Positions 12,701 to 27,000 of a stretch of DNA of 64,000 bases are shown here, in pieces; positions within the stretch are counted from its first letter, which is position 1; each line of letters begins with the position of its first letter. The notes below the pieces were generated by a model. The model ran no database searches. It was not told the DNA's origin and saw only the letters and a program-made list of their open reading frames with translations. Origin of the DNA: Rachycentron canadum (lineage: Eukaryota > Chordata > Actinopteri > Carangiformes > Rachycentridae); the NCBI GenBank assembly GCA_038496675.1, contig CM076659.1, positions 21,988,623 to 22,052,622 on the forward strand, given 5' to 3'. Position numbers and translations under genes: made by a program.

Positions 12701-15700
12701 GAGGTTGATGACCTGGAGCAGTGGATCGCAGAGAGGGAGGTGGTCGCAGGTTCCCACGAGCTGGGACAGGACTACGAGCATGTCACCGTCAGTACAATTT
12801 TTTTTTATCATCAGCAATTTCAACTCAGCCATATTTTTTCATTTTAGTTCTGTATCATTTAGTGGAAACATAATTAGATTCATTATTTTCAGATATGTTT
12901 TTATTTGGCATTTTTAACAGGAACCTTTTGTTTCTTCCCTCCATCAGATGCTGCAGGAGCGCTTCAGAGAATTTGCCCGTGACACCGGGAACATCGGCCA
13001 GGAGCGCGTGGACTCTGTCAACCGCCTGGCAGACGAGCTGATCAACACAGGCCACGGCGACGCCGCGACCATCGCAGAGTGGAAGGATGGCCTGAATGAG
13101 GCCTGGGCCGATCTGCTGGAGCTCATCGACACCCGGACACAGATCCTCGCTGCCTCCTACGAACTCCACAAGTTCTACCATGACGCCAAGGAGATCCTCA
13201 ACCGCATCCTGGACAAACACAAGAAGCTTCCCGAGGAGTTGGGCAGAGACCAGAACACAGTGGAGACCCTGCAGAGGATGCACACCACCTTTGAGCACGA
13301 CATCCAGGCTCTGGGAACACAGGTACAGGACACAGGAAAACACATTCAGACAGCTTTGGATTCAAGAAACACAAAAGCAAAGAAGCAAAGGGCATCCAAA
13401 TTTTATTGGCTAACTACGCTATTTGGCCCAAATATGTGGACATTTGGATTTGGATATAATAATCTTGCATGCTTTTGGTCTGTTCTTGTTTAGTGAGGGG
13501 AGGTCTCAATGCTTCCATGCACAAAGACAAAGGAACGTCTTACACCTTTGAGATGAACTGGAACACAGAGAGTCAAGACCGTTCAATCTGATCAGAAACT
13601 CATTTAAAATGTAACATAAAAATTAATCTAAGGTTTTGGAAATTTTAGCCAGGTCCAGTTCTGTCTGGATCATTGTCAGCATCTGATGCGAGAGTTTTCA
13701 TGTAATCCTTCTGTGTGTTTTGAACCAACCTGAACCTGCTCCTCTGGCTCCTTTCTCAGGTGCGGCAGCTTCAGGAGGACGCCGTCCGCCTGCAGTCAGC
13801 TTATGCTGGAGATAAAGCAGACGACATCCAGAAGAGAGAAGGAGAGGTAAGCCTTGGTGTCAGGCAGCAGTGAAACATAAATAACATCAGGACTGGTCCC
13901 AGTTTACTTTGAATACAATCAATAAATCTGAGTGATGGAACCTTTTTTGTATTCAGCACGACTTGATGAATTGTAATGACATGTATATTTACAGGGTTTT
14001 ATGTTTTTTTTCATACATGTTATCATAGTCAAAAACCTCCACCTGTTATTGATTGAATTTAAAAAGACTTGGACCCAGCGCTGGTGTTGAAGAAGTCACT
14101 GTAAGAGGCCTCATGCATGCTGCACTGCTGCTGCACTAACTTTGCTCTGTTCCTCCGCTTCAGAAAGGACCTGTCTCAAGAGCAGTCAGTCAGGGGCCAA
14201 ATGGATAAAAGAACAAAAAATGAACGATGTCAGCCTGTTACAGTATTCATAATAATACAACCAGTTCTAGATTAGAAGCAAAATGAAATCTTACAGGGCA
14301 TGGTCAAAATAAAGGAAACACCATGATAAAGTCTCCTCACTCACATTAGTGTTGATCCAGAGGAAAACGCCGAGAGCTCACCAGGTTGTCTGGTTAAAGG
14401 AAGGATTCCCTCAAAATCAGAAGACTATTTCATTTTCAGTTTGTTTTAGAAAAATGTGACTTTGATTTGATTGGAACTGTCTAACAGTATCCAGACTGAT
14501 AACAACTGTTTACCTTTGACCTCCCCTGTCCATTGCTTTAAGGTGGATTTTCCAGCACCATTTTCCTGAAAGGAAGCATTGCAGTGTATTAATACATAGC
14601 TTATTATCTCCATCTGATGGTGTTACCTTTCACTCGAAAAGCACTGAGCTCTACCACAGTGGTTTATTGTGTAACTGGTTCTGTTGCAGATTGAGTCACT
14701 AAATGTGTTCAGACAAAACGTGGAGTGAATTCACAGATTGACTTGGATAGGAGGAGGAGGGAGGGGGGATTGACCACAGTTCAGCAAGGTGAACATTCAC
14801 TTGACGTCCTGTCTGAATACACCTTTAGAGTTACCGCAGTGTGTAAAACACAAAACTCTGCCACCATGACATCTTCTGAGATACAGCAGTTGCTAATTTA
14901 ATTCACGGTAATGTTCCCAAACCAAACAATTTTAATTTCATACACTTTTATGTTTTACATCATAAAATAGTCAAACTCTGGACTCATCATAAAATCTACA
15001 TCTGAAACATTTTTTAAAAATGTTGGGGAACAATAACAGCCTTAAACTTTAAGTGGAATGTCCCTTTAGTACCAAAGCATCTGGTCTCGTGCCAATCAGA
15101 GTGTTGATGATGATAAGCACTGAGTGTTTTTGATGGCGTTGTGTTTTGACCATTCCCTGTATGTCCATTTCCCTGCACATCCCCTCTGTCCACCCAGAAG
15201 AGAAAGGGAGAGGTGAGACTCCGTTTACCAAAAACATTGGCTTTGCATCAGTGTTCATTTTGGCTGCAGTTTCAGACTTTCTTTTAATATTCCGACTAAA
15301 ATGTTGATTAATTTAAGAGACATTTTAGTTGTTTTCATACAGTTTAGTTTTAGCCTGGTGGCGATCACACACCTGGTGATTTGCAAACACTTGTAGGGTT
15401 TTATTAGCTCAGTGTGGGTGGATTTTACAAACTCAGTTCATCTGATTGACAACTTTCCTGCATGAGCACGAATAAGCTGTAAACTCCACCCACCTGGGCC
15501 TCAGAGGATTTTAAAACAAATGCTACTAGTGGTTTGCAAACACAGTTTGGGTCTGGTTAGTCAGTGAAGATAAAAGCTGATAATTTAGGTCTAGCTTTTT
15601 TCAAATCAATTTAAGATACATTTTTAATATTTCATGGCTGCACACGGTGGTGCAATCAAATGTTTTTGTTCGCATTTGCTTAAATGTAGTCGCTTGTTAG

Positions 15701-18700
15701 CTGGCAAAGTATCACTGCTTACAGTCCTCTGCAGCCATGTCTCCATCTTGTGAGCAGTGTCTCCATGTCAGATGGTCTGTGGGTAATTTACTTGAAAAGA
15801 TTTAACAAGGCCTGCAGAGAAATGTAGATGTTCATTTTGCAGACATGACAGACAGATTGACAGCTGCGTCTCTCCTCTGACCTCAGCTCTGCCTTGTGAA
15901 GCTCACACACTCTGACTTGTGATGCTGCTTGTGGCTGGAAAAGCTGTGCTGTGTTTATTTCTGCTGAGCTGTGATGCAGCAAAGCAGCTTGTCAATCACA
16001 GCCCTGAAGCATGGTATTTTTCAAGTCCAGGTGAAATTGAATGATGGTCGAGCTCAGTCAGGGGTAGATGTCAGCCACAGATCTCTGCTAAAGTGTCTGT
16101 CAATCATCTTAGAAAAATAAATATTATGTAAGACTAGATCAATCATAAGAAATTAGAAAATGTGATATGTGCTGTACATGTAACAATATTTCATGAAACT
16201 ACAGAAGAAGCCTTTAGCAACACTTTACCCCTGAAATCAGGAAGCTGATCAATTCATCTGACTGATTGTTAGATGTTAGCTGGTAGCTAGCTAACCAGTA
16301 CTAACTAGTCTGTGCAACCACTAGCCACTGTCTGGATGTCAACCTCACAAGCTCACCTAGCTAGTATGTACAAGCATTAGCTTACTGAGATATTAATATG
16401 ACTAGTGGGTATTTAGCTTGCTGCAATTAGCTTTAGTTATATAGGGCAAGAGCTAACTAACTCTCTGTTAGCTTACTAGTTGGCTACTAGCTAATTATGT
16501 TTGGCTATTATCTACCTAACCGTAGTGTCTGCGCAACCATTGTGACTTGGCTAGTCAAAGCTAGCGTTAGCTTGCTAATATATTAATATAGCTATTAGGT
16601 ATTTAGCTCGTTGAGAGTTAGCTGGAGTTATATGAGCTAACAAATTCTTTGCTAGCTTAGTTAACTAGCTGCTAGTTAACTATGGTTAGCGATTAGCTAC
16701 ATAACCATGGTGTCCGTGCAACTAATCACCACTGTCTGGTTGTCAACCTCACTAGCTTGTGACTTAGCTAGACAAAGCTATTATTAGCTTGCAAAGAAAT
16801 GGATATGAATAATGGGTTTGTAGCTTCCTGACAGTTAGCTCAGGTTATGTGATGTAACTCTTTGTCAATCTCCCACTAAAATCTACCAGTTTTCACTAGA
16901 TCCACAGACACTGGATGGCTAGCTGGTGGCATGACCCCTCCAAGAAACAGAACCTGTTATATCTATCTTTATTTAATGAGTAGTATTTAAGCAAATTGTT
17001 TCTGTGATGGATGAATACTGGACTAACTAACTAACCGATTAGAGTCTTTCACCAACTCTGCAATACATTTTAATTTACGGGCACAAGTAAAACATTTATC
17101 AGATAATCTTAATAAGAAGCAGGGAGTCAAATACAGTTAAGTCCCAGTGGCTTGTTATTAGATTATCTAAATAATGAATGACAGCTTGGTGGCAGTAGGA
17201 TTTTGGAAAGGTCCAAGTGTGTGTGACCAATGGGTTGGTCTGAGCAGATGGACACACAAGCAAAGAACAACAACAACGTGGAGGAAGGGGTTCACAATGA
17301 GAATAAAATCCTGACAGTCCTGACAAATGAAATTTCTTCCTCACATTGATACAAAAGTCATTTGAAAATTTACTCCTGCTCACTGATATACAGCATTGGA
17401 GATGGAGAACTTCCTCTTTATAAATTGTCATGTTGCCTCCCCCCTACATGGTGGGTTCTTTTGCATATGTAACCTGCACTTATGTTTGCGCTATTTTTTA
17501 TTTGCTTTTATCCCATGTATTTATTTCCCTGGGTGACATTATGCTCCAGACTCCCTATAGTTTCTATTCTAATTCTTTACAAAGAGAAATATCCCATAAT
17601 AATGGGATCAATAATGCAGCTGCAAATTCTTGATTTCAGCCCTGAATCAGGTCAAACCATGATCTTTGTGTTAGAGGAGCCCAGTCTCAGGTCTCTCTGG
17701 TCTGAATCCTTCTGTGTCATCTCTCCTCCCCCCTCAGGTCCTGGAGGCCTGGAAGAACCTGTTGGAGGCTGTGGAGGGCCGGCGGCTGAAGCTGGTCGAC
17801 ACTGGAGACAAGTTCCGCTTCTTCAGCATGGTGCGGGACCTGATGCTGTGGATGGAGGACGTCATCCGCCTCATTGAGGCCCAGGAGAAGCCCAGGTAGG
17901 ACACACGGAGGACAAAACAGCTTAGTTCTTTCTCTGCTTTCATGACTATGTGAGTCAGTGTTTGGTGATGCTCTGGTATGTTCTTAAGTTGCTTAAGTGA
18001 ACAGGTGACACACAGACACCTTCTCTCCTCTGTTGATCTCCTTCTCCAGCTGTTTTCAATCCCTCACTTCCTTTCTTTTGAATGAATTAATTTGACTTGA
18101 CTTTAACATGCCCACAGCAAAACCCTACATGCCTCCAGTTTAAACACCATTTAAATACATTTACACACAAAATATTCCTGCTAGTTTCATTTTGATAATT
18201 TATGAGTAAATAAGACAGTGACTGGTCTCTTTACAATGACAGTCTGAGTCAATCTGTGGGGTTTCAAATGGTTTCGGGTCAGAACTGCACTCACACAACA
18301 ACTGATGAAAAACAAAGGAAGTGAAGGTGAAATATAATGGGAGAAGAAATTAATCAAATTAAGCAGCAGAAATAGAAGGAGCTAAAAGAAGAAACAAATC
18401 AAAACATTAACATGTAATAAATATATTTTTATTGCTGTATTTAAAGTTTTTGTGTTACCTGCACTATCTGAGTTTGTGTGTTTGTTTGCAAGCTGTGACA
18501 AAAGAATGTAATAAAAGATGATAATATGGCACCGGTTTCCCATACGGTGCAGATCTGAATCCAGAACTTTCTATTAAATCAGGTGATTTAATAGAAAGAT
18601 TCAGAGGCAGCCTTGTTGCTTTGATCCTCATTCAATAATCAATAGTTATCAATGAGCTGGTTTTTAATATTGACTTTAGCTCATTCAAAGCTCAACAGTC

Positions 18701-21700
18701 TAAACCTTCTTGCATTTATTTATTAAATTTTAATGTCTTGTGTCTGACACCTCCTGAAAACAGAAGCAGAGTTTATCATTAAAATTGAGGGCACAGACTG
18801 CTGCTGCTGTTTGATTGTTTGTTCATGTGTTTTCAGGGACGTGTCGTCAGTGGAGTTGCTGATGAACAACCACCAGGGCATCAAGGCGGAGATTGACGCC
18901 CGTAACGACAGCTTCACCGCCTGCATCGAGCTGGGCAAAGCCCTGCTGGCCAGGAAGCACTACGCTTCAGAGGAGGTGCGGACACTGCTGTTGTAGTTAC
19001 CAGAGCATCCAGAAGGTCCAGGGACCTGAATAGATTCCACATTGATCCACTGACCACCTCATAACCTTCACAGATATGTTCTCATAATCCATATTCTTCG
19101 GCTAAACTAAACAGCTGGATGTCTGACTCAGCTGTCAGAAAGGAGCTGCTCTGGTTTTTGGATTTAATTCTCATACATATGACCATCCAGATACACTTCA
19201 GTTTAACTTCAGTTAAACATAAATCAATCTCACGACCTCTAACCAGAAACCCAAACACTATAATGTGTCATTTTATGACTAAATGAAGGAAGCTGATAAT
19301 GATGTTTTCATTTTTTATTAATTCACCCTCTAAATTACGTGATTACATTTTGACTTTGAAATCTTCTCTTCCAATGTTTTCTCTCATCAGATTAAAGAAA
19401 AGTTGCTACAGTTGACTGACAAGAGGAAAGATATGATTGACAAGTGGGAGGACAGATGGGAGTGGCTAAGACTCGGTGAGTCAAGATCTTTCTCGGTCTG
19501 TCATTTAGTCATAAGAAGGAAAAGGAGTTGAATGAGTCAAAATTAATGTTTGTTCATGTTCAGTCCTGGAGGTGCACCAGTTTTCCCGGGATGCGGGTGT
19601 TGCCGAGGCATGGCTGCTGGGCCAGGAGCCCTACCTGTCCAGCAGGGAGATCGGCCAGAGTGTGGACGAGGTGGAGAAGCTCATCAAACGCCACGAGGCC
19701 TTTGAGAAGTCGGCCGCCACCTGGGAGGAACGCTTCGCCGCACTGGAGAGGCTGACCACGGTGAGATGCACGAGGACGCTGATCCTCTACCACTGAGCAA
19801 TACCAGACAAAGTATCATGTGTTAAAAACTGTATGTGTGTCCAGATGGAGTTACTGGAAGTGAGAAGAAGGCAAGAGGAAGAAGAGAGAAGGAGACAACC
19901 CCCGCCCACTGAGGCTCAACCCGACGACGCTGCAGCACAGACCAGGTCAGAGTGTGTGTCTGTGTCTCAATTGTGTCTGTTTGACCAGATTTGCATGGGT
20001 TTCCTGTTGTGTGTGTTACAAACATGTTATCAATTAGTTGCAGTTTCCAGTTTTTCTGCAATTCAGTGAAGAAAACGTGTGATCAAAAGCTTGAAAACAG
20101 CTACTAATTAACAGCAAATTAACATTTCCTGATTCTAGTTTCTCATATTGTCTGTTGTGGACAGAATTAACATTTGTCAGGAGCCCCTGCTTTGAGTTTC
20201 AGTGCTGTCACATGGAAGTAGCACTTCCTCCGCTGTTTCTCTGAAACACTAATCATGATGATTTTTGATTTATGTGGAAACAGACAAACAATGCCCAATA
20301 TAAAGAAACAGGAAGAGGACAGTTAGACACTTAGACCAGGTTGAGTCCTCTGCACAAAGAAAGCAGAACATAAATTCAGCAATATATGTTTCACTGCAGG
20401 TGAATTGTTTTGTCAGCAACTGACAGAATCAATGATCAATCAATAATGAAAGCAGCCATCAGCTACAGCTGTTGTGTGTTTATATAAGTGTGACATTTTG
20501 GTGTTAGTAAAGCCAGTCACATCTGATCCTGTCTTTACTGAACTCAATGCCTCCTTAGTGACAGTCAGCTCTACACTGAGAGCATTTGTTTCATATACAA
20601 GTGAAAATGAGACAGTGGATGTAAAAATGATTTGGTCACAAAAAACACCTACACCTAAAACCTGCCGCTGTGGAAATGGAGCTCCTTCGCAAGCTGCTCT
20701 CTGTACACAGCCTGTTCCTTGCTGCTCCCCTTTATCTTCCTACTTGTTTGGCCCTCCCCCACCCCCCAACAGTGCAGTGACCCGAACAGTGAGCGCCTGA
20801 AACCGTCATTAACATGGCTGTTGTTGGGTACTCTGCCAAAGATTTATTAGGAACAAACCAACAAACTAAGTCATACAGCTTCTCATTTCATGTCAGTTAT
20901 GGTCCTTCATTTCATGTTGATGATTGAAGGAAACCTGATTGAACCATAGTTTTGATCCAGCAAAAGCTCAACAGTGTCAGTTACATATTTAGTCATCATT
21001 TAGATTAATATATATATATATTATAATATAAGTATTGGATTGAAAATGACAAACGAGCAACTTGATCAGCACATTGTGAGGTAAAACCCATCACGAGTGT
21101 GTCTAACTCGCTGTGTACTTGTGTGTTTGCAGGGAGGGTGAGCCAGTGTCTCAGAACGGGCTGCCATCTGATCAGGAGTCTCCCAGGGTTAGTTACCGCT
21201 CACCTGCCTACCAGAAATACAGCAGCACCCTGCAGAGCCGTAGGGCCACGGCCGCACCCTGACACACACACACACACACACACAGTAACAATGTGTACAT
21301 CCAAGAAACACACTGTAGCCACACACATTCCAAAGCATATACACACAGAAACACAAAACATCGCAAAAATCACAAAGCATTAACCCTTGACCTCATACAG
21401 ATATATAACTGACTCTTTTGTTAACCAGATGTATCCCTCCTCCTCACACACTCCTGGGGTCTATACATGAATATTCCTCTTGTATTTATAAATTGTTTTC
21501 AGCATTTATCGTTTGCTCCTCTTCCTCACTGATTAATCATTTCTTGTGTAATACATTTATTTACTTTAAAGGACAAACCTGTATAATTTTATCTTTAACT
21601 GATGATGTTTGGTTTTTAGATATTAGTTTAATTACTTTAAAGAAAAGAGCTTCATCTTACAAACCTCCTCACTAAGAGGAACAGGAGACAGGAAGCAATG

Positions 21701-23921
21701 GGACCGATGGAAAATTAAGGCTACATTTGGAGACACTACAAAAAAACCAATCAGCCTCATTAGTGTATAGATATCACCAGCATAGTACTAATAATGTCCT
21801 GAGAACAGTTTGATGATGGAAGACTTATTTAACTCGGGAGAGAGGGAAGAAACCAAACCATGGCAGTAGTGTCTGTATCATGGCTTACAGCTTTATGTTT
21901 TCTAATCTGGACTTTTCTTTTACGGCTCACTCACCTCTTTTCCTTGGTGGGTGAAGAAAGTGAAAACTCCAAAATGATCCTCCTCCTATAATCCTCCAAA
22001 TTATTTAAATTATGATAAATTATTACTTGTAATAGTTCCCTTCACATGCATCAGCAGGGCACAAATGAGAAGTTAAATGAGATACTGAGACACTCAATAA
22101 TAACCAACTAAGAAACAGCTCTACTTACTCATGTGGTAGAGCTGTTTTTAGTTGGTTATTTTCTTTGGGAGGCAACCATTCCTGGTCCTTTATTACAAAC
22201 TATTGTTTTCATGTTTATCAAGTAGTTTCAATGCAGCTTTTATTCTGTTTTGGAGCCACCTGTTGTAATACTTCAGTCCTGATACAGTGAGCACTGACGA
22301 CTGATGATCCAGGTGGACACACAGACACATATTTATAATCATATATATACATTTTTCAGAGTCACTATACATGCTTTCCTAAACATGCCTCACATTCCCT
22401 TTTGTACTTATTTTGCTCACTGAAAAAAATAGACTAGAAAAAAAATTTATTGTGCTTTTCCAATAGCACTAAACAGAAAGGCCTGTTAATTATTTATTAA
22501 CATTAAATGTTTTTGAGACATTTAGTGAAACAAGTATGAATCCCCAGCTGGTATGACTGTGTGAGACTGCTTAAGTGATGCATGGGACAACAAAACACAC
22601 ACACACACACACACACACAAAGCTACACCTGAAGAAGAACAACCTACACCTGTGTTTTAATCCATTCCTCCCCTCATTTTTCTTTCCCCTCCTCCCTCCC
22701 TTTGTCTTTCTCAGCTTGACACACCCGTCATCCTCTCCCCTCAACTCTTAATGTTTCTGTTAGTTTACGTCATCATTTATAAGCTCACCATGTGGAATAT
22801 GAACACCTGAGAGGAAAACAACCAAATATATTCTTCAATGCATATCCCTCACACCACAACCAGTTTCTAAAGCCACACACAGTGATTTCAAACCTCTTTT
22901 ATAGACTTGTATAGATGATCTCTAATATAAATTGTCGTCATCAGCATATTGAGACATTAGGTAAAATTAAAGGGGGGAAAAAAAATCACAAATGTACTAA
23001 AAAGACACCATGAACAAAGCAGAAAATAATGAATAATGAAAACATAACATTGAATTCTAGATTCATATACAGATAAATTAGTCTTACTCATATTGTCTTA
23101 AAATAAAAGATTTTAAGCTCCTAAGTTTAGTTTGATCATTAACACTTCACACTGACAAACTTTGTTAATCCATTTAGAGATTTCATTTGTTTTTATTATT
23201 TCATAGAAACATAAAAAGAGTTAAAATTATTTTTGATTGTAGGACATAGATCTTAAAAACCTTAATTTAAAAACAAACAATAATTATTAGTTAACTTTTG
23301 CAATGTATTTTAAAAGTCTGTAAAATGTAATTAACTGAAAAAATATTTATCTGTCCCAGGTATGTCTGCATCCCATAGCCCATCTGAACCATCTTCATGT
23401 TGACTGAGTTCAGTATGTGTGCCACCACACATACAACATACATTCAGTATAAAGTACTAAGTTCCATGTAACAGCGCATACATCTCTACATGTAAAACTA
23501 CACTTTATGTGACTAATGAGTTATTACTCTTCTATTAACAGTTTATTTAGACAGTTGTATAAAAACCGTTAAACTGCAGGTGTTAGTGATTAACACATTA
23601 CTTCTTTCACAGCTCTCCAATCTGCGTTGTTTCTCTCTTTGCACTTTTAATGTAATTCACCACTATTTAGTGACGACTACCCAAATTGAAATGAATTTGA
23701 TACGTTACACACAAATACACATTTTAATTTTCATTTTAAGTTTCATATTTAATATTCAGAACAACAGGAAGCTGTTTATTTCAAGTGTTGCTGGTTCATT
23801 AATTAATCTCATATGAAGCATATGCTCATATATGAGATGCACAAACTTGGGCTAATGTTGACCCTGAATTATTCCATCTTCAAAATCATTCCCTGTGTAT
23901 TTATAAGTATTCAGACAGGTC

Positions 23922-24013
<92 letters not shown>

Positions 24014-27000
24014 TGCGTGCGTATCTCAGCTCCATCCCTTAGTTTTACATCTCCCACATCTTCTCATTTTATTTATTCAGTTATGACCTTGTGTCATTGC
24101 GACACTGTTTTGTTTTATCATTATCAGTCTAAGTTGTTTCCATCACTGTTATGTTTCTTTATTTCTCCTCATGGTTTCTGTCGCATGTCCATCCTCAGTC
24201 ATTCCCTCACTAACACACATTCCCCAATAAACCCTGTCAGAACCAATCAGTGCACTTTGTCTGTCCATGTATTATCCATGTGTAGTTATAACTTCTCTCC
24301 ACATACATTGTTGGTGTTGATGTTTTATTGTTGCATGCTGTCATCATCATTAGCATTTCAGTTGCATTTCAAGTCATATTATTATATAGTTATATTTATT
24401 CATCTCATGTTCTTCACCATTTTTCGTCCAGGGGCTTTATTTTGATATCTATATTTTTGTGAATTACTATATTAACAATTTCCTGGGTTCCAAGAATAGA
24501 ATAGGAATTTAGTGAGTAGTTACCAGTTGATTCATAAGTTATCTCTGTGTATTTTACAGTCAGTTTGGGATAGTAACTACACAAATTGTACGTGCAGCCA
24601 TTTCTTGTCAATGTGACTTGGCCAGGCGTTGTGTTTTTATTATTCTCATACAATATGACTCATGCAGCTTTTAATTGACATTTCAGCAACAGTGTTGGCA
24701 AAAATAGAGAAAGTACAACATACAAACAGCCAGATCATTGATCATGTAACTAATTAATCAGGAATCATGACCACAATCTGTTGGCAAATGACAACTTATC
24801 TGGCAGAAAGTCAGTCCAATTCTAAAATGAGTTGGAGGCGACCAGGTTGGAGTTAGAGATATAAGGACTGATGGGATTGTTTGAGCTCTTAGGATGTCTA
24901 CAGATCTCAGTAAAAGTGTTGTTCATATGTTTGTCAAGAACGCGTGATAACCTTTTAGTCTCAGCTCCTAGAACTGGTCCGGACCTTTACTGTCTTTCCA
25001 TAAGAGTTCCCAGGATTGGGTCAACACTTCTAAGAACTGTTCTGTAGTTTGACAAGCTTCCTCTGAAAAAGAAGCACACTGAATGACTCCAACATTTCAT
25101 GAACTGTCCCATCTGGAAAAGTTTCTAAAATTGGTCCAACCTTTATTAAGCTTTAAGTAAAAGTTCTCAGTTTTAGTTGAGCCCTTACAGATTCCAGTAA
25201 AAGTATTTGGTCTAGGTCTCACCAAACTCTAAACAAAAGCTCCCAGGATGGGCCCAGGTCTTGCAGTTCTTCAGTTAAAGCTCCCAGGATTGGTCCAGCC
25301 TCTGAACTGTTCTCAAAAGAGCATCCACCTTTCGTCCAGGCCCCGAAGAGCTCAGTGACAGGGTAATAAACATCCGCTTGGAGTGGGTGTGGTGTGGAAA
25401 AATAAAATCTGTTTTGATACTAGGCCAATCGCAACCCCTTCACCAATAATGATGCCCAGTAATGAGTTCCAAGCAATTTTGTGGATAATTGTTTGAGATT
25501 TTGTGTTTTTGTTCTTCCCTCCTTCCCCTCTGCTAGCTTTTCCCTCTCCTTGTCTCTCTTCACACTGTCCACCATGTTGTGTGTTATGGAGTGGTGTCGT
25601 GATCTGTTACGCATGTCCTAAAACCTGCAATCTGTGCATGATCAGACCTCTCTGCTATTACTTTACAACGCAGGCGTCTTTCTAATCGGTACTGGAATCC
25701 AGCACTGGGCTCACACAATTAAATGTGTTTGTTTTTTGTTTTTTTTTAAAGAACGCATTAAAAGGCAGGTGTAGCTGATGTGAGAGATTTGCTTTGAGGA
25801 AACGTAGAGACTCAAGTAATTACAGAAACAAGATGAATTTGATTTGGCAGCTTCAGGTTTATGAAATCCAACTAAACTCAACCTTGACATTTAAAATTTA
25901 TGGTTTCACCCAGATTTTAAGGTCCCATATTTGACCCTTCAAATATGAAGTGTTGATATCCATAAGAAGATAAATTTGTGGTTTTCAGAACCAAAAACGC
26001 TCTGTGTAGTTTATATCTCCTCTCAGCCAATCAGAAGAGGGTCTGAGTCTCTCTTCTCTTCACAGTACTGATATAGAACCTAGACCTGCTTTATAATCAA
26101 AGAAGACATGGAGGTCCACCTTTAAACTGTGTGCAACCTGTCTTATAAAGAGATATCTGAGACAGGAAAGCAGCAGGTTCTTTACATTTGCTGGCTGGAC
26201 TTGTCAAGTGTGCTGGGTGCAGTGGTATCACCTGGAAACCCTGAAATACAACATTCAGATTGATTAAGCAGGAAAGGTTTTGCCTCATTTGATATGATGT
26301 AGTTTCTCTGTTGGTGTCCAAATATTATTGAAATTAATTTAGGGGGAAGGTTGTTACAGAAATGTTCAGTTGCAATAATTAGACAATTTAAATCAGTGGT
26401 TATGTTTTAAAGCAAAAGCTCCAAACATGATGACTTGACATTTTTGTGTTCAGTTTTGCTTGGTTCTGTTGTTGTATCACTTCCTCTTGTATTTACATTA
26501 TCGTCCTTGACCTTAAAACAAAGAATATTACAGTGAGTGAAGCAAAGATCAGTAGCAGCCTAATGCTGGTGAAAATTTGATTGATCTGTCAGGATTATGT
26601 CCAGTGTCTTTATTCAGGTGCTGTTATACATAAATTTAGAAGATGTGTCTTCACAGCCTGTGATTCTGCTCTGCTCTGCATGTTGCAGCTCTGATAACTC
26701 TGATCTACAGCTTCTGTGTGTCTGGGAGAGAAAGATGATTTGAGAGAGTGACCCCTCCATCCACAGCCCTGCTCTGACTCTCTCTCTTCTGTTCACAGGA
26801 CAATGTTGAAGGGGGCGAGGTGGTGAACGGTGTGTCAGAGCCCAGCCCCGCAGGGTCTCCTGGAGCATCTCGCAAGGGCAAAGCCAGCCAGGCAGCAACT
26901 CTGCCGGCCAAAACCCAGCAGGACGCTCCCACGTCCCAGCTGGAGGGCTTCCTGCACCGCAAACACGAATGGGAGGGGCATAACAAGAAGGCTTCAAGCA

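Larger units (their letters stand above)
13847..17737 (+). other. sptbn1 intron (3.9 kb)
   Basis: Mostly AT-rich unique sequence. Holds candidate microexons at 14164-14184 and 15198-15212 and a three-unit tandem duplication at 16291-16865 (separate entries). The remaining stretches show nothing I can name. Confidence 0.65.
21263..26798 (+). other. Long sptbn1 intron / putative 3'UTR of the short isoform
   Basis: After the short-isoform stop the sequence is AT-rich and non-coding. AATAAA hexamers at 23102-23107 and 24226-24231 are possible poly(A) signals. It also holds a TG/TGCG microsatellite (23924-24022), a ~40-bp degenerate tandem repeat (24960-25345) and a short family B repeat (25917-26135). 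Confidence 0.55.

Noticed and set aside
12855..13343. 162-codon open frame on the minus strand
   Set aside because: It is the antisense of sptbn1 exon 17, whose plus-strand frame is clearly the conserved one.
23813..24445. 210-codon plus-strand open frame
   Set aside because: Half of it is Cys-Val from the TG microsatellite; no protein-like sequence elsewhere.
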